Positions 29,030 through 43,478 of a DNA stretch of 64,000 nt are shown one piece after another (the stretch's first letter is position 1; every line of letters begins with the position of its first letter). Location: the NCBI RefSeq assembly GCF_035621475.1, contig NZ_CP141799.1, positions 900,001 to 964,000 on the forward strand, written 5' to 3'. The notes beneath the pieces were generated by a model. That model had not been told where the DNA came from and made no database searches. It worked only from the letters and a program-made list of their open reading frames with translations. Origin of the DNA: Pseudomonas paeninsulae (lineage in GTDB: Bacteria > Pseudomonadota > Gammaproteobacteria > Pseudomonadales > Pseudomonadaceae). The position numbers and the translations under genes were made by a program.

Positions 29030-29599
29030 ATGGCTGACGAACAGACCCGCGATACCCAGCTGCCAGAAGCTGCACCTGGTGCCGAAATGGACTCGAGCGA
29101 TCAGTTGGACGCGCGCATCCAGGTGCTGGAGGAAGAGCTGGCTGCCGCTCAGGATCAGACCCTACGCATGTCGGCGGACCTGCAGAACGTACGTCGTCGC
29201 GCCGAGCAGGATGTAGAGAAGGCGCACAAGTTCGCCTTGGAAAAATTCGCCAATGACCTGCTGCCGGTCGTCGACAGTCTGGAGCGCGGTCTCGAGTTGT
29301 CGAGCCCGGATGACGAGGCGATCAAGGCGGTGCGCGAGGGCATGGAGCTGACGCTGAAGCTGTTCCACGACACCCTCAAGCGCTATCAGTTGGAAGCCAT
29401 CGACCCGCACGGTGCGCCGTTCAATCCGGAGCACCACCAGGCCATGGCCATGCAGGACAGCACCCATGTAGAGCCGAACAGCGTGCTCAAGGTGTTTCAG
29501 AAGGGCTATCTGCTCAACGGTCGACTGTTGCGTCCGGCGATGGTGGTGGTCAGCAAGGCGCCGGCCGAAGCACCGCCGTCCATCGATGAGCAGGCTTGA
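29030..29599 (+). CDS. grpE: Nucleotide exchange factor GrpE
   Basis: 189 residues: acidic N-terminus, long dimerising coiled coil (about 25-90; [21 protein letters not shown], here [12 protein letters not shown] to [18 protein letters not shown]), then the beta-domain with MTLKLF-like and [15 protein letters not shown] and [17 protein letters not shown]. Releases ADP from DnaK. First gene of the grpE-dnaK-dnaJ group, behind a sigma-32-type promoter. Confidence 0.97.
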   Translation: MADEQTRDTQLPEAAPGAEMDSSDQLDARIQVLEEELAAAQDQTLRMSADLQNVRRRAEQDVEKAHKFALEKFANDLLPVVDSLERGLELSSPDDEAIKAVREGMELTLKLFHDTLKRYQLEAIDPHGAPFNPEHHQAMAMQDSTHVEPNSVLKVFQKGYLLNGRLLRPAMVVVSKAPAEAPPSIDEQA

Positions 29600-29698
29600 A
29601 ATTCGGCGATCAGCCCCCATTTATGAGTCAAGCGTTTTAGTGCTACCGCGGCTGACACGGCGCAGCGGCGGAATTATCAAAGTTTCAGGAGAATGATG

Positions 29699-31615
29699 AT
29701 GGGCAGAATTATCGGTATCGACCTGGGGACCACCAACTCGTGCGTCTCCATTCTGGAAAACGGCAACGTCAAGGTCATCGAGAACGCCGAAGGCACTCGC
29801 ACCACGCCGTCGATCGTTGCGTATGCCAACGACGGTGAAATTCTCGTCGGTCAGTCGGCCAAGCGCCAGGCTGTGACCAATCCGCACAACACCCTGTACG
29901 CGGTGAAGCGCCTGATCGGTCGTCGTTTCGAAGAAGACGTCGTGCAGAAAGACATCCAGATGGTGCCGTACAAGATCGTCAAGGCTGACAACGGTGACGC
30001 CTGGGTTGAAGTGAACGGCCAGAAGATGGCGCCGCCACAGATATCCGCGGAAATCCTCAAGAAGATGAAGAAGACCGCCGAAGACTACCTCGGCGAGCCA
30101 GTTACCGAGGCGGTGATCACCGTACCGGCCTACTTCAACGACAGCCAGCGTCAGGCCACCAAGGACGCCGGTCGCATCGCCGGTCTGGACGTCAAGCGCA
30201 TCATCAACGAGCCGACCGCGGCTGCACTGGCCTACGGCATGGACAAGGCCAAGGGCGATCACACCGTGATCGTTTATGACCTGGGCGGCGGTACTTTCGA
30301 CGTTTCCGTGATCGAGATCGCTGAAGTCGATGGCGAGCACCAGTTCGAAGTGTTGGCCACCAACGGCGACACCTTCCTCGGCGGTGAAGACTTCGACATC
30401 CGTCTGATCGATTACCTGGTCGACGAATTCAAGAAAGAAAGCGGGATGAACCTCAAGGGTGACCCGTTGGCCATGCAGCGCCTGAAAGAAGCCTCTGAGA
30501 AAGCCAAGATCGAGCTGTCGTCCAGCCAGCAGACTGACGTCAATCTGCCGTATATCACTGCAGATGCCACCGGCCCCAAGCACTTGAACGTGAAGATTTC
30601 GCGCGCCAAGCTGGAGTCGCTGGTTGAAGACCTGGTGCAGCGCACCATCGAGCCGTGCCGTATCGCCTTGAAAGACGCCGGTATCGACGTGGCCAAGATC
30701 AACGACGTGATTCTGGTCGGTGGTCAGACCCGTATGCCGCTGGTGCAGAAGCTGGTAACCGATTTCTTCGGCAAGGAAGCGCGCAAGGACGTCAATCCGG
30801 ACGAAGCCGTAGCCATGGGTGCTGCTATCCAGGGCGCTGTGCTGGCCGGCGACGTGAAAGACGTGCTGCTGCTCGACGTATCGCCGCTGACCCTGGGTAT
30901 CGAAACCATGGGTGGCGTGATGACTGCGTTGATCGAGAAGAACACTACTATTCCGACCAAGAAATCCCAGGTGTTCTCCACTGCCGACGACAACCAGGGC
31001 GCGGTGACTATTCACGTGCTGCAGGGCGAGCGTAAGCAAGCTTCGCAGAACAAGTCCCTGGGCAAGTTCGATCTGGCCGAGATTCCACCAGCACCACGTG
31101 GTGTGCCGCAGATCGAAGTGACCTTCGACATCGACGCCAACGGCATTCTGCATGTCGGCGCGAAAGACAAGGCCACCGGTAAGACGCAGTCCATTGTGAT
31201 CAAGGCCAACTCCGGTCTGTCCGAGGAAGAAATCGAGCAGATGGTGCGTGACGCCGAGGCCAACGCCGAGGAAGATCGCAAGTTCGAAGAGCTGGCCACT
31301 GCCCGTAACCAAGGCGATCAGCTGGTGCACGCCTCGCGCAAGATGGTCACCGAGGCAGGCGATAAAGCCACCGCGGACGAGAAGGCCGCTATCGAAAAAG
31401 CGCTGGGCGAACTGGAAGTAGCGATCAAGGGTGATGACAAGGCCGCTATCGAAGCCAAGATCAATGCCCTCTCCGAAGCCACTACTCCGTTGGCGCAGAA
31501 GATGTATGCCGAGCAGCCACAGCCTGGTGCTGATGCTCAGCAGGCAGATGACACTCAAAGCGCGGGCGACGATGTGGTCGACGCGGAGTTTGAAGAGGTC
31601 AAGGAAAACAAATAA
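29699..31615 (+). CDS. dnaK: Molecular chaperone DnaK (Hsp70)
   Basis: 638 residues, the same length as E. coli DnaK, from the third of three consecutive ATGs; AGGAG at 29687-29691 is 7 nt from this one. ATPase signatures [31 protein letters not shown] and [15 protein letters not shown]; substrate domain from about 390; helical lid; acidic end [14 protein letters not shown]. Works with GrpE and DnaJ. Confidence 0.98.
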   Translation: MGRIIGIDLGTTNSCVSILENGNVKVIENAEGTRTTPSIVAYANDGEILVGQSAKRQAVTNPHNTLYAVKRLIGRRFEEDVVQKDIQMVPYKIVKADNGDAWVEVNGQKMAPPQISAEILKKMKKTAEDYLGEPVTEAVITVPAYFNDSQRQATKDAGRIAGLDVKRIINEPTAAALAYGMDKAKGDHTVIVYDLGGGTFDVSVIEIAEVDGEHQFEVLATNGDTFLGGEDFDIRLIDYLVDEFKKESGMNLKGDPLAMQRLKEASEKAKIELSSSQQTDVNLPYITADATGPKHLNVKISRAKLESLVEDLVQRTIEPCRIALKDAGIDVAKINDVILVGGQTRMPLVQKLVTDFFGKEARKDVNPDEAVAMGAAIQGAVLAGDVKDVLLLDVSPLTLGIETMGGVMTALIEKNTTIPTKKSQVFSTADDNQGAVTIHVLQGERKQASQNKSLGKFDLAEIPPAPRGVPQIEVTFDIDANGILHVGAKDKATGKTQSIVIKANSGLSEEEIEQMVRDAEANAEEDRKFEELATARNQGDQLVHASRKMVTEAGDKATADEKAAIEKALGELEVAIKGDDKAAIEAKINALSEATTPLAQKMYAEQPQPGADAQQADDTQSAGDDVVDAEFEEVKENK

Positions 31616-31636
31616 GCGCGAGCTTATGCCGCTCTG

Positions 31637-31696
31637 GCCGGGCGTGACGCGAGTCGCGCCCGGCATGATTCGTCGCGCGGGAGCTTGCTCCCGCGT
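31637..31696. repeat. Two hairpins between dnaK and dnaJ
   Basis: GCCGGGCG...CGCGCCCGGC (31637-31664) and CGCGGGAGC-TT-GCTCCCGCG (31676-31695). The second is the common Pseudomonas REP form. Neither has a T tract, so they are more likely transcript-stabilising or attenuating elements than terminators; dnaK is normally made in excess over dnaJ. Confidence 0.6.
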
Positions 31697-31737
31697 TGGC
31701 GTGTCTGGAGTAGACGATTTAAAGGTGTTGAAGACTT

Positions 31738-32865
31738 ATGGCTAAACGTGACTATTACGAGGTGCTCGGTGTCGAGCGCGGCGCCAGCGAAGCGGAGCTG
31801 AAAAAGGCCTACCGGCGCCTGGCGATGAAGCATCACCCGGACCGCAATCCCGACGATAAAGCGTCGGAAGATATGTTCAAGGATGCCAACGAGGCCTACG
31901 AAGTATTGTCCGATGCCGGCAAGCGCGCGGCCTACGACCAGTACGGTCATGCCGGTGTCGATCCGCAGATGGGCGGCGGCGGTGGTCCGGGCGGGGCAAA
32001 CTTTTCCGATATCTTCGGCGATGTGTTCAGCGACTTCTTTGGTGGTGCTGGCGGTCGTGGCGGCCAGCGTGGCGGCGCCCAGCGTGGCAGCGACCTGCGC
32101 TACACCCTGGAACTGGATCTGGAAGAGGCGGTGCGCGGTACCTCGGTCAACATCCGTGTGCCGACTCTGGTCAATTGCAAGATCTGCGAAGGCTCCGGGG
32201 CGAAGAAGGGCACTTCTCCGGTGACCTGTACCACCTGCGGCGGTATCGGCCAGGTGCGCATGCAGCAGGGATTCTTCTCGGTGCAGCAGACCTGTCCGCG
32301 CTGCCATGGCAACGGCAAGATGATTACCGATCCGTGCGGCTCCTGCCATGGTCATGGTCGGGTGGAAGAGCACAAGACCCTGTCGGTGAAAGTTCCACCG
32401 GGTGTCGATACCGGTGATCGCATTCGCCTGTCCGGCGAAGGCGAGGCGGGCGCGATGGGTGGCCCGGCAGGCGACCTGTATGTGGTGGTCAATGTGCGCG
32501 AGCACTCGATCTTCCAGCGCGATGGCAAGCATCTGTACTGCGAGGTGCCAATCAGCTTCGCCGATGCGGCGCTGGGCGGTGAGCTGGAAGTGCCGACCCT
32601 GGATGGTCGGGTCAAGCTGAAGATTCCAGAAGGCACTCAGACCGGCAAGCTGTTCCGTCTGCGCGGTAAGGGCGTGGCGCCGGTGCGCGGTGGCGGTGCC
32701 GGTGACCTGATGTGCCGGGTGGCGGTAGAAACGCCAATCAGTCTGGATCGGCGTCAGCGCGAACTGCTCGACGAGTTTCGCAAGACGCTGCAGGGCGATA
32801 CCCGGCATTCGCCGAAGGCCAGTGGCTGGTTCGAGGGTGTGAAGCGTTTCTTCGGCGATGTGTGA
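31738..32865 (+). CDS. dnaJ: Co-chaperone DnaJ (Hsp40)
   Basis: 375 residues. J domain with the His-Pro-Asp triad at 33-35 (KHHPDRN), Gly/Phe-rich linker ([18 protein letters not shown]), zinc domain with four CXXCXGXG repeats ([32 protein letters not shown]), then the two beta-barrel substrate domains. Stimulates DnaK ATPase and delivers substrates. Confidence 0.98.
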   Translation: MAKRDYYEVLGVERGASEAELKKAYRRLAMKHHPDRNPDDKASEDMFKDANEAYEVLSDAGKRAAYDQYGHAGVDPQMGGGGGPGGANFSDIFGDVFSDFFGGAGGRGGQRGGAQRGSDLRYTLELDLEEAVRGTSVNIRVPTLVNCKICEGSGAKKGTSPVTCTTCGGIGQVRMQQGFFSVQQTCPRCHGNGKMITDPCGSCHGHGRVEEHKTLSVKVPPGVDTGDRIRLSGEGEAGAMGGPAGDLYVVVNVREHSIFQRDGKHLYCEVPISFADAALGGELEVPTLDGRVKLKIPEGTQTGKLFRLRGKGVAPVRGGGAGDLMCRVAVETPISLDRRQRELLDEFRKTLQGDTRHSPKASGWFEGVKRFFGDV

Positions 32866-32898
32866 ATAAACGGCCAACAGCCGCAGGCGCTAAGTGAC

Positions 32899-32945
32899 AA
32901 GCTGCAAGAGGGCTTGCGCTCCGGCTCGCGGCTTGAGGCTTATAG
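32899..32945. repeat. Interspersed repeat, copy 1 (before dapB)
   Basis: AAGCTGCAAGAGGGC...GCGGCTTGAGGCTTAT; starts and ends like the copy at 39401-39448 (AAGCTGCA... GCAGCTTGAGGCTAT). The ends are inverted relative to each other (AAGCTGC/GCGGCTT). An intergenic palindromic repeat family of this genome. Confidence 0.5.
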
Positions 32946-33764
<819 letters not shown>

Positions 33765-33879
33765 TGCAGTTCGTCGGGGTTGCTGGTCAGGCTAGGAGTA
33801 AATCGCATCTGCCAGTGGACCAAAAAGGCACTTTCCTGTAGGCTGCCCGCTTTAGTGTGTCCACTAAAAGTTGCGCAGA

Positions 33880-33981
33880 ATGAATCATATAAGAAAGCGG
33901 GATGACGGTCGGTACGTCATCCCGCTTTTTTACAATCTGCGTTTGCTTCAAGCTTTGATCTACGGAGGTTTTCTTGAGTAA
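33880..33981 (+). CDS. Possible carA leader peptide, 33 codons
   Basis: ATG at 33880 opens a frame ([18 protein letters not shown]..., continuing to GGFLE) that runs through the whole terminator-like hairpin at 33894-33931 and stops at 33979-33981, overlapping the TTG start of carA by 8 nt. The upstream ribosome site is weak. Arginine, tyrosine and leucine codons are frequent. If translated, ribosomes would open the hairpin and deliver ribosomes to carA, consistent with translation-coupled attenuation. It is an inference; no known peptide family. Confidence 0.35.
   Translation: MNHIRKRDDGRYVIPLFYNLRLLQALIYGGFLE
33894..33931 (+). terminator. Terminator or attenuator hairpin upstream of carA
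   Basis: Perfect 14-bp stem AAAGCGGGATGACG / CGTCATCCCGCTTT, 7-nt loop, six T at its foot. It is 43 bp before the carA start, so it either ends the dapB transcript or attenuates carA. Confidence 0.85.
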
Positions 33982-35122
33982 GCCAGCCCTTAAACCTGCC
34001 ATCTTGGCCCTTGCCGATGGCAGCATTTTTCGCGGCGAGGCCATCGGCGCCGATGGCCAAACTATTGGAGAGGTGGTTTTCAACACCGCCATGACTGGCT
34101 ATCAGGAAATCCTCACCGATCCTTCCTATGCCCAGCAAATCGTTACCCTGACCTATCCGCACATCGGCAACACCGGCACCACGCCGGAAGACGCCGAGTC
34201 CAATCGAGTCTGGGCTGCCGGTTTGATCATTCGCGATCTGCCGCTGATCGCCAGTAACTGGCGCAGCAAACAACCGTTGGATGAGTACCTGAAGGAAAAC
34301 GGTACGGTCGCCATCGCCGGCATCGATACCCGTCGCCTGACCCGCATCCTCCGTGAGAAGGGTTCGCAGAACGGCTGCATTCTGGTCGGCGACGACGCCA
34401 CCGCAGAGAAAGCCGTGGAACTGGCGCGCAGTTTCCCCGGCCTCAAGGGCATGGATCTGGCCAAGGTGGTCAGCTGTACCGAACCCTACGAGTGGCGCTC
34501 CACCGTGTGGAATTTGCAAGGTGACAACCACCTGGAGATCCCCGCCAGCGAGCTGAAGTACCACGTGGTGGCCTATGACTACGGGGTCAAATGGAACATC
34601 CTGCGCATGCTGGTCGAGCGCGGCTGTCGCCTGACCGTGGTGCCGGCGCAGACGTCCGCTGCCGAGGTGTTGGCGCTGAATCCCGATGGCGTGTTCCTGT
34701 CCAACGGCCCGGGCGATCCCGAGCCTTGCGACTACGCGATCCAGGCGATCCAGGACGTGCTGGAAACCGATATTCCGCTATTCGGTATCTGCCTCGGTCA
34801 CCAGTTGCTGGCTTTGGCCTCCGGTGCCAGGACTCTGAAAATGGGTCATGGTCACCATGGTGCCAACCACCCGGTGCAGGACTTGGACAGCGGCGTGGTG
34901 ATGATCACCAGCCAGAACCACGGTTTTGCCGTGGATGAAACCAGCCTGCCGAGTAACGTCCGGGCGATTCACAAGTCGTTGTTCGACGGCTCCCTGCAGG
35001 GCATCGAGCGTACCGACAAGGACGCCTTCAGTTTCCAGGGTCACCCCGAAGCGAGTCCCGGCCCAGCCGATGTGGCGCCGCTGTTTGACCGCTTCATTGA
35101 GGCGATGGCCAAGCGGCAATAG
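33974..35122 (+). CDS. carA: Carbamoyl-phosphate synthase small subunit (glutaminase)
   Basis: 382 residues from a TTG start with GGAGG at 33964-33968, 5 nt away; no better ATG exists. Class I glutamine amidotransferase: Cys273 in FGICLGHQ, catalytic His-Glu in [12 protein letters not shown]-terminal CPSase small-chain domain ([26 protein letters not shown]). Supplies ammonia to CarB for carbamoyl phosphate, used by both pyrimidine and arginine synthesis. Confidence 0.97.
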   Translation: MSKPALKPAILALADGSIFRGEAIGADGQTIGEVVFNTAMTGYQEILTDPSYAQQIVTLTYPHIGNTGTTPEDAESNRVWAAGLIIRDLPLIASNWRSKQPLDEYLKENGTVAIAGIDTRRLTRILREKGSQNGCILVGDDATAEKAVELARSFPGLKGMDLAKVVSCTEPYEWRSTVWNLQGDNHLEIPASELKYHVVAYDYGVKWNILRMLVERGCRLTVVPAQTSAAEVLALNPDGVFLSNGPGDPEPCDYAIQAIQDVLETDIPLFGICLGHQLLALASGARTLKMGHGHHGANHPVQDLDSGVVMITSQNHGFAVDETSLPSNVRAIHKSLFDGSLQGIERTDKDAFSFQGHPEASPGPADVAPLFDRFIEAMAKRQ

Positions 35123-35295
35123 ACGAGTCGTCTGGAGCGTGTAGCGAGCGGCGTCTGGGCTAAGCGTCCGGAACGCAACGACGAGACAGTACATGCAGTA
35201 CGGCGAGACAGTGAGTGCCGCGCAACGCCGCCCAGGCGGCGCGCGGTAACCCTCAAGATGACTCGCCGACTGACCCAAGGATTCGAGTAGATAAC
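35123..35295 (+). other. Structured carA-carB intergenic segment
   Basis: 173 bp with no gene of notable size. It holds GC-rich near-inverted blocks (GGCGTCTGGGC at 35149-35159 and GCCGCCCAGGCGGCGC at 35228-35243) and two similar blocks ACGAGACAGT / GCGAGACAGT about 26 bp apart (35180-35189, 35205-35214). In P. aeruginosa this gap contains an extra gene; here it looks like a repeat element. Confidence 0.4.
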
Positions 35296-38513
<3,218 letters not shown>

Positions 38514-38517
<4 letters not shown>

Positions 38518-38990
38518 CTAAATACCCAATGACCGTCCAGGGCGCACGCGCCTTGGAAGAGGAGCTGGCTCACCTGACCAAGGTGATGCGGCCCAAGCTC
38601 AGTCAGGACATCGGCACCGCGCGTGAGCTGGGTGACCTCAAGGAAAACGCCGAATACCATGCCGCCCGCGAGCAGCAGGGCATGGTCGAGGCGCGTATTC
38701 GTGATATCGAAGGCCGCATGCAGAACGCCGTGGTCATTGATGTCACCAGCATTGCGCACACCGGCAAAGTGATATTCGGCACCACCGTGGAGATCGCCAA
38801 CGTCGAAACCGACGAAAGCGTGACCTATCAGATCGTTGGTGCAGACGAGGCCGATATCCGGCTCGGCAAGCTGTCGGTGGGTTCGCCTATCGCACGCGCG
38901 CTGGTCGGCAAGGAAGAAGGCGATGTGGTGGTGGTCAAGACCCCCAATGGCATCGTTGAGTACGAGATTGTCGAGGTTCGCCATATCTAG
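38514..38990 (+). CDS. greA: Transcript cleavage factor GreA
   Basis: 158 residues. N-terminal coiled-coil hairpin carrying the acidic tip ([21 protein letters not shown]; tip DLKENAEY) that reaches the RNA polymerase active site, C-terminal FKBP-like domain ([21 protein letters not shown]). Overlaps carB by 4 bp (ATGA); co-transcription of greA with carAB is known in P. aeruginosa. Confidence 0.98.
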
Positions 38991-39402
38991 GTCCGGCACG
39001 TTCAATGCTGGGGCGATAAGCTGGCTGCTGGCCCAGACCCTCTGGGTCGGCGGTCTGTGGTTGTTGCATTTTTTGCTGTTGCCGGCGATCGCCAAGCTGG
39101 GCTTGGCGCCGTTGCTGGTCGAGGAAATCGCCAACGTCGTTCGTCCGCTATTGGTGGGTCTGGCGGGGTTTTGTGCGGGGTTGCAGATTCTGGTGCTGAT
39201 CCGTGCCGAGCGTTTGGCCAGCCTGTGGCGCGATATTCGCGGGCAATTGCTATTGACGGTGCTGGTGATGGCAGTCAGTTACTTTGGCGTGCGCCATTTC
39301 TGGTCTGGTGGCGGGCTCTGGCTGATGTTCAGCTATCTGGTGATGGCGTTTTGCGGTTTGCTGCTGGTGCTGCAGTCGGTGCCCGGCAGCGGCAAGCGAT
39401 AA
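38947..39402 (+). CDS. DUF4149 membrane protein
   Basis: About 151 residues with four hydrophobic segments ([76 protein letters not shown]). Start uncertain: no ATG lies after the greA stop in this frame, so the ATG at 38947 or the TTG at 38968, both inside greA, must be used. Conserved at this place between greA and yhbY in Pseudomonas. Function unknown. Confidence 0.7.
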   Translation: MASLSTRLSRFAISRSGTFNAGAISWLLAQTLWVGGLWLLHFLLLPAIAKLGLAPLLVEEIANVVRPLLVGLAGFCAGLQILVLIRAERLASLWRDIRGQLLLTVLVMAVSYFGVRHFWSGGGLWLMFSYLVMAFCGLLLVLQSVPGSGKR

Positions 39403-39448
39403 GCTGCAGGCTTCAAGTAAGGCAAGAAGCGTGCAGCTTGAGGCTATC
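39401..39448. repeat. Interspersed repeat, copy 2 (before yhbY stop)
   Basis: AAGCTGCAGGCTTCAAG...GTGCAGCTTGAGGCTAT between and partly over the ends of convergent genes. Partner of 32899-32945. Confidence 0.5.
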
Positions 39449-39758
39449 AGCCGTGATGGCGATGGACGTTGGAGAGGTTTTTATTGACCTTGGGGTTCTT
39501 GCGGTAGATCAGCGCCATCTTGCCGATGACCTGCACCAGGTCGGCATGGCCGGCTTTGCACAGCTGGTTAATGGCGGTAAGGCGGCTTTCGCGCTCGACG
39601 ACGCGCAATTGCACTTTAATCAGTTCATGGTCACTCAGGGCACGCTCCAGTTCGGCCAGCACGCCTTCGGTCAAGCCATTGTCAGCCACGATCAATACGG
39701 GCTTCAGGTGGTGGCCGATAGATTTGAATTGTTTCTTCTGCTCTTGAGTGAGCGGCAT
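39447..39758 (-). CDS. yhbY: CRS1/YhbY-domain RNA-binding protein
   Basis: 103 residues, a single CRM domain: LTQEQKKQFKSIGHHLKPVL, VADNGLTEGVLAELERALSDHELIKV, and the GxxG-like loop IGKMALIYRKNP. Binds pre-50S ribosomal particles in E. coli. Divergent from rlmE (start-to-start distance 104 bp), a conserved pair joining two 50S assembly factors. Confidence 0.95.
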   Translation of the reverse strand: MPLTQEQKKQFKSIGHHLKPVLIVADNGLTEGVLAELERALSDHELIKVQLRVVERESRLTAINQLCKAGHADLVQVIGKMALIYRKNPKVNKNLSNVHRHHG

Positions 39759-39861
39759 AATCTGATTCCTGCATTTAATCTGGTAAAAAACGGCGATCAG
39801 TTTACCCGAGCGCCTTGGTCGCCGCCCAGATATTCATGCTCTGCACAATTCGAGGTATTGC

Positions 39862-40485
39862 GTGGCCCGTTCCAAGACCAGCCAGCGTTGGCTGAAAGAA
39901 CATTTCGATGACCCTTACGTCAAAATGGCGCAAAAGGATGGCTATCGCTCGCGCGCCAGCTATAAGCTGCTGGAGATTCAGGAAAAGGATCGTATCCTGC
40001 GCCCGGGTATCACGGTGGTTGATCTGGGGGCTGCGCCAGGAGGCTGGTCGCAGGTCACCAGTCGGCTGATTGGCGACAAGGGAACCCTGATCGCCTCCGA
40101 TATTCTAGAAATGGACAGCATCCCTGATGTCACCTTCATTCAGGGCGATTTCACGGACGATGCGGTGTTCGCGCAGATCCTCGACGCGATTGGCGGTAAT
40201 CCGGTAGACCTTGTGATTTCCGATATGGCCCCCAATATGAGTGGAGTAAGGACTGCCGATCAGGCACGTGCCATGTACCTGTGCGAATTGGCGCTGGACT
40301 TGGCAGGGCGGGTACTGCGTCCGGGTGGGGATTTCCTGATCAAGATTTTCCAGGGCGAAGGTTTCGACCATTACCATAAGCAGGTGCGCGAAATGTTCGA
40401 CAAGGTACAAATGCGCAAGCCCTTGTCTTCGCGTGATCGCTCGCGTGAGCAATACATGCTCGGACGTGGCTTTCGTGGCGGCTAG
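39862..40485 (+). CDS. rlmE: 23S rRNA (uridine-2'-O) methyltransferase RlmE (FtsJ/RrmJ)
   Basis: 207 residues from a GTG start ([20 protein letters not shown]). S-adenosylmethionine loop [13 protein letters not shown], catalytic K-D-K-E set: Lys in [10 protein letters not shown], Asp in VISDMAPN, Lys in [11 protein letters not shown] and the following Glu. Methylates U2552 of 23S rRNA in the A loop, a late 50S assembly step. Upstream of ftsH as in most gammaproteobacteria. Confidence 0.97.
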   Translation: MARSKTSQRWLKEHFDDPYVKMAQKDGYRSRASYKLLEIQEKDRILRPGITVVDLGAAPGGWSQVTSRLIGDKGTLIASDILEMDSIPDVTFIQGDFTDDAVFAQILDAIGGNPVDLVISDMAPNMSGVRTADQARAMYLCELALDLAGRVLRPGGDFLIKIFQGEGFDHYHKQVREMFDKVQMRKPLSSRDRSREQYMLGRGFRGG

Positions 40486-40675
40486 ATGGATGCAACCAAG
40501 GGCTGGCGTGCCAGTCCTATGTCATATGGGTGCTGCGACCTAATGGGCGCCTAAAATAAAGGGTTACAGACGGCGCCTGCCAGGTGCGGGCGTAGTGTAG
40601 TAAGTTAGATCGGTACATAACTGGTCGTCATGCGAAGTGCGCTTCGGCACGGGGCCTGCTTCAGAGGGTAGCTAA

Positions 40676-42598
40676 TTGAACGACATGGCAAAGAATCTGA
40701 TCCTGTGGCTGATCATCGCGGCAGTCCTTGTGACGGTGATGAACAATTTCTCCAGTCCGAACGAGTCCACTAAGCTCAATTACTCGGAGTTTATCCAGCA
40801 GGTTCAAGATGGCGCGGTTCAGCGGGTCACTGTTGATGGTTTCATTATCAGCGGCGTGCGTGGCGATGGTTCCTCTTTTGAGACCGTACGTCCGGCAATT
40901 CAGGACAATGGCCTGATCAAAGATCTGATCGACAACAATGTGCAGGTAATCGGTAAGCAACCTGAGCAGCAAAGCATCTGGACTCAGTTGCTGGTGGCCA
41001 GCTTTCCGATTTTGGTGATCATTGCGGTGTTCATGTTCTTCATGCGCCAAATGCAGGGCGGTGCGGGCGGCAAGGGCGGGCCCATGAGCTTCGGCAAGAG
41101 CAAGGCGCGCCTGCTCTCGGAAGATCAGGTCAAGACCACCTTCGCTGACGTCGCCGGTTGCGACGAGGCCAAGGAAGAAGTCAGCGAATTGGTCGAGTTC
41201 CTGCGTGATCCGGGCAAATTCCAGCGCCTCGGCGGGCGTATTCCGCGTGGCGTACTGATGGTCGGTTCGCCCGGTACCGGCAAGACCTTGCTGGCCAAGG
41301 CGGTTGCCGGTGAAGCGAAAGTGCCGTTCTTCACCATTTCCGGCTCGGATTTCGTCGAGATGTTCGTCGGGGTGGGTGCGTCCCGCGTGCGCGATATGTT
41401 CGAGCAAGCGAAGAAACATGCGCCATGCATCATCTTTATCGACGAAATCGATGCCGTCGGTCGCCATCGTGGCGCCGGTATGGGCGGCGGTCATGACGAG
41501 CGTGAGCAGACCCTCAACCAGTTGCTGGTGGAGATGGACGGCTTCGAGGCGAACGATGGTGTCATCGTCATTGCCGCCACTAACCGTCCTGATGTGCTCG
41601 ATCCTGCGCTGTTGCGTCCCGGTCGCTTCGATCGCCAGGTGGTGGTCAGTCTGCCGGATATTCGTGGCCGCGAGCAGATTCTCAAAGTGCACATGCGCAA
41701 AGTGCCTATGGGCGAAAATGTCGAGCCTGCGATGATTGCTCGTGGGACTCCGGGGTTCTCCGGTGCCGACCTAGCTAACCTGGTCAATGAGGCCTCGTTG
41801 TTTGCCGCACGTTCCGGCAAGCGCGTGGTTGAGATGAAAGAGTTCGAGCTAGCCAAGGACAAGATCATGATGGGCGCCGAGCGCAAATCCATGGTCATGT
41901 CGGACAAGGAAAAGCTCAATACGGCGTTCCATGAAGCCGGCCATGCCATTGTCGGGCGCCTGGTGCCCGAGCATGACCCGGTCTACAAGGTGTCGATCAT
42001 CCCGCGCGGTCGTGCCTTGGGCGTGACCATGTTCCTGCCGGAAGAGGATCGCTACAGCCTGAGCAAGCGCGCCCTGACCAGTCAGATCTGCTCGCTGTTC
42101 GGTGGTCGTATTGCCGAAGAAATGACCCTGGGCTTCGATGGCGTGACCACTGGCGCATCGAACGACATCATGCGTGCCACCCAGCTGGCGCGCAACATGG
42201 TGACCAAGTGGGGCTTGTCCGAGAAGCTCGGTCCGCTGATGTATGCCGAAGAGGAAGGTGAAGTCTTCCTGGGCCGTAGCATGGGCAGTCAGCACACCAA
42301 TGTCTCGGCCGAGACGGCCAAGGTGATCGATCAGGAAGTGCGCAGCATCATCGATCAGTGCTACGGCACTGCCAAGCGTCTGCTGGAAGAGAATCGCGAC
42401 AAGCTCGATGCCATGGCTGAGGCCTTGATGAAGTACGAAACCATCGATGCCGAGCAGATCGAAGAAATCATGAATGGCCGTGTTCCACGTGAGCCGCGCG
42501 ACTGGAGCGGTGGTGGTGATGCCGGTACGCCAGCGGCCAGTCCCGACGAAACGGATCGTCCAGAGAAGCCTATCGGTGGCCCTGCTGCCGAGCATTAA
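40676..42598 (+). CDS. ftsH: ATP-dependent zinc metalloprotease FtsH
   Basis: 640 residues from TTG at 40676, which has GAGGG about 7 nt upstream; the ATG at 40685 (MAKNLILW) is the alternative. Two membrane segments ([18 protein letters not shown], and [19 protein letters not shown]) enclose a small periplasmic domain. AAA+ module: Walker A GSPGTGKT, Walker [12 protein letters not shown], second region of homology [20 protein letters not shown]. Zinc protease motif HEAGH at 419-423. Degrades membrane proteins, RpoH and LpxC in enterics. Confidence 0.98.
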   Translation: MNDMAKNLILWLIIAAVLVTVMNNFSSPNESTKLNYSEFIQQVQDGAVQRVTVDGFIISGVRGDGSSFETVRPAIQDNGLIKDLIDNNVQVIGKQPEQQSIWTQLLVASFPILVIIAVFMFFMRQMQGGAGGKGGPMSFGKSKARLLSEDQVKTTFADVAGCDEAKEEVSELVEFLRDPGKFQRLGGRIPRGVLMVGSPGTGKTLLAKAVAGEAKVPFFTISGSDFVEMFVGVGASRVRDMFEQAKKHAPCIIFIDEIDAVGRHRGAGMGGGHDEREQTLNQLLVEMDGFEANDGVIVIAATNRPDVLDPALLRPGRFDRQVVVSLPDIRGREQILKVHMRKVPMGENVEPAMIARGTPGFSGADLANLVNEASLFAARSGKRVVEMKEFELAKDKIMMGAERKSMVMSDKEKLNTAFHEAGHAIVGRLVPEHDPVYKVSIIPRGRALGVTMFLPEEDRYSLSKRALTSQICSLFGGRIAEEMTLGFDGVTTGASNDIMRATQLARNMVTKWGLSEKLGPLMYAEEEGEVFLGRSMGSQHTNVSAETAKVIDQEVRSIIDQCYGTAKRLLEENRDKLDAMAEALMKYETIDAEQIEEIMNGRVPREPRDWSGGGDAGTPAASPDETDRPEKPIGGPAAEH

Positions 42599-42606
42599 GG
42601 ATCACG

Positions 42607-43458
42607 ATGTCTGAAGTGTGCCATCTGAACCGGCTGCCTTGTGGCAGCCGGTTTCTTGATTTAACCCGTCCACAGGTGATGGGTATCCTCAATGTCACTC
42701 CCGATTCCTTTTCCGATGGCGGTCGTTTCGGCCAGCGCGACGCGGCCTTGCGCCATGCCGAAGCGATGGTGCGGGCTGGCGCCAGCCTGATCGATGTCGG
42801 TGGCGAGTCCACGCGTCCCGGGGCGCGAGCGGTGTCGCCGGTTGAAGAGCTGGAGCGCGTTGCGCCAATTGTCGAGGCCATTGCTGCCGAGCTGGATGTG
42901 ATCATCTCGGTGGATACCTCGACGCCCGCGGTGATGCGTGAAACTGCACGTCTCGGGGCTGGCTTGCTCAATGATGTACGTTCGTTGCAGCGTGATGGGG
43001 CGCTGGATGCCGCCGCCGATAGCGGTTTGCCGGTGTGCCTGATGCATATGCGCGGCGAGCCGACCACCATGCAGCAGAGTCCTCAATATTCCGATGTACT
43101 GGTCGAGGTGCGCGACTTTCTGCTCGAGCGCATGGCGGCCTGTGCGGCGGCGGGGATTGCGCGCGAACGGCTGATTCTCGATCCGGGCTTTGGCTTCGCC
43201 AAGACTCAGGAGCACAATCTCAGCTTGTTCAAGGATTTGCAGTCGCTGCATGAGTTGGGTCGGCCGCTGCTGGTCGGCGTTTCACGCAAGAGCATGATCG
43301 GCCGGGTGCTCGGTCATGAGGTTGGTGGGCGTCTATACGGCAGTCTTGCCCTGGCGGCCTTGGCGGTAACCAAGGGGGCGCACATCCTGCGGGTTCATGA
43401 TGTGGCGGAAACCGTCGATGTGGTGCGTATGCTGGCTGCAGTCGAAGCAGCTGAATAA
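42607..43458 (+). CDS. folP: Dihydropteroate synthase
   Basis: 283 residues, TIM barrel. Signatures [16 protein letters not shown] (pterin and loop 1), [30 protein letters not shown] and GVSRKSMIG. Joins 6-hydroxymethyl-dihydropterin diphosphate with p-aminobenzoate in folate synthesis; target of sulfonamides. Starts 8 bp after ftsH and 20 bp before glmM. Confidence 0.97.
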   Translation: MSEVCHLNRLPCGSRFLDLTRPQVMGILNVTPDSFSDGGRFGQRDAALRHAEAMVRAGASLIDVGGESTRPGARAVSPVEELERVAPIVEAIAAELDVIISVDTSTPAVMRETARLGAGLLNDVRSLQRDGALDAAADSGLPVCLMHMRGEPTTMQQSPQYSDVLVEVRDFLLERMAACAAAGIARERLILDPGFGFAKTQEHNLSLFKDLQSLHELGRPLLVGVSRKSMIGRVLGHEVGGRLYGSLALAALAVTKGAHILRVHDVAETVDVVRMLAAVEAAE

Positions 43459-43478
43459 GTAATCAAGGAATCGTGGTC

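Noticed and set aside
29621..31666. 681-codon open frame antisense to dnaK
   Set aside because: It is the complement of a strongly biased GC-rich gene; no start signal or recognisable domain.
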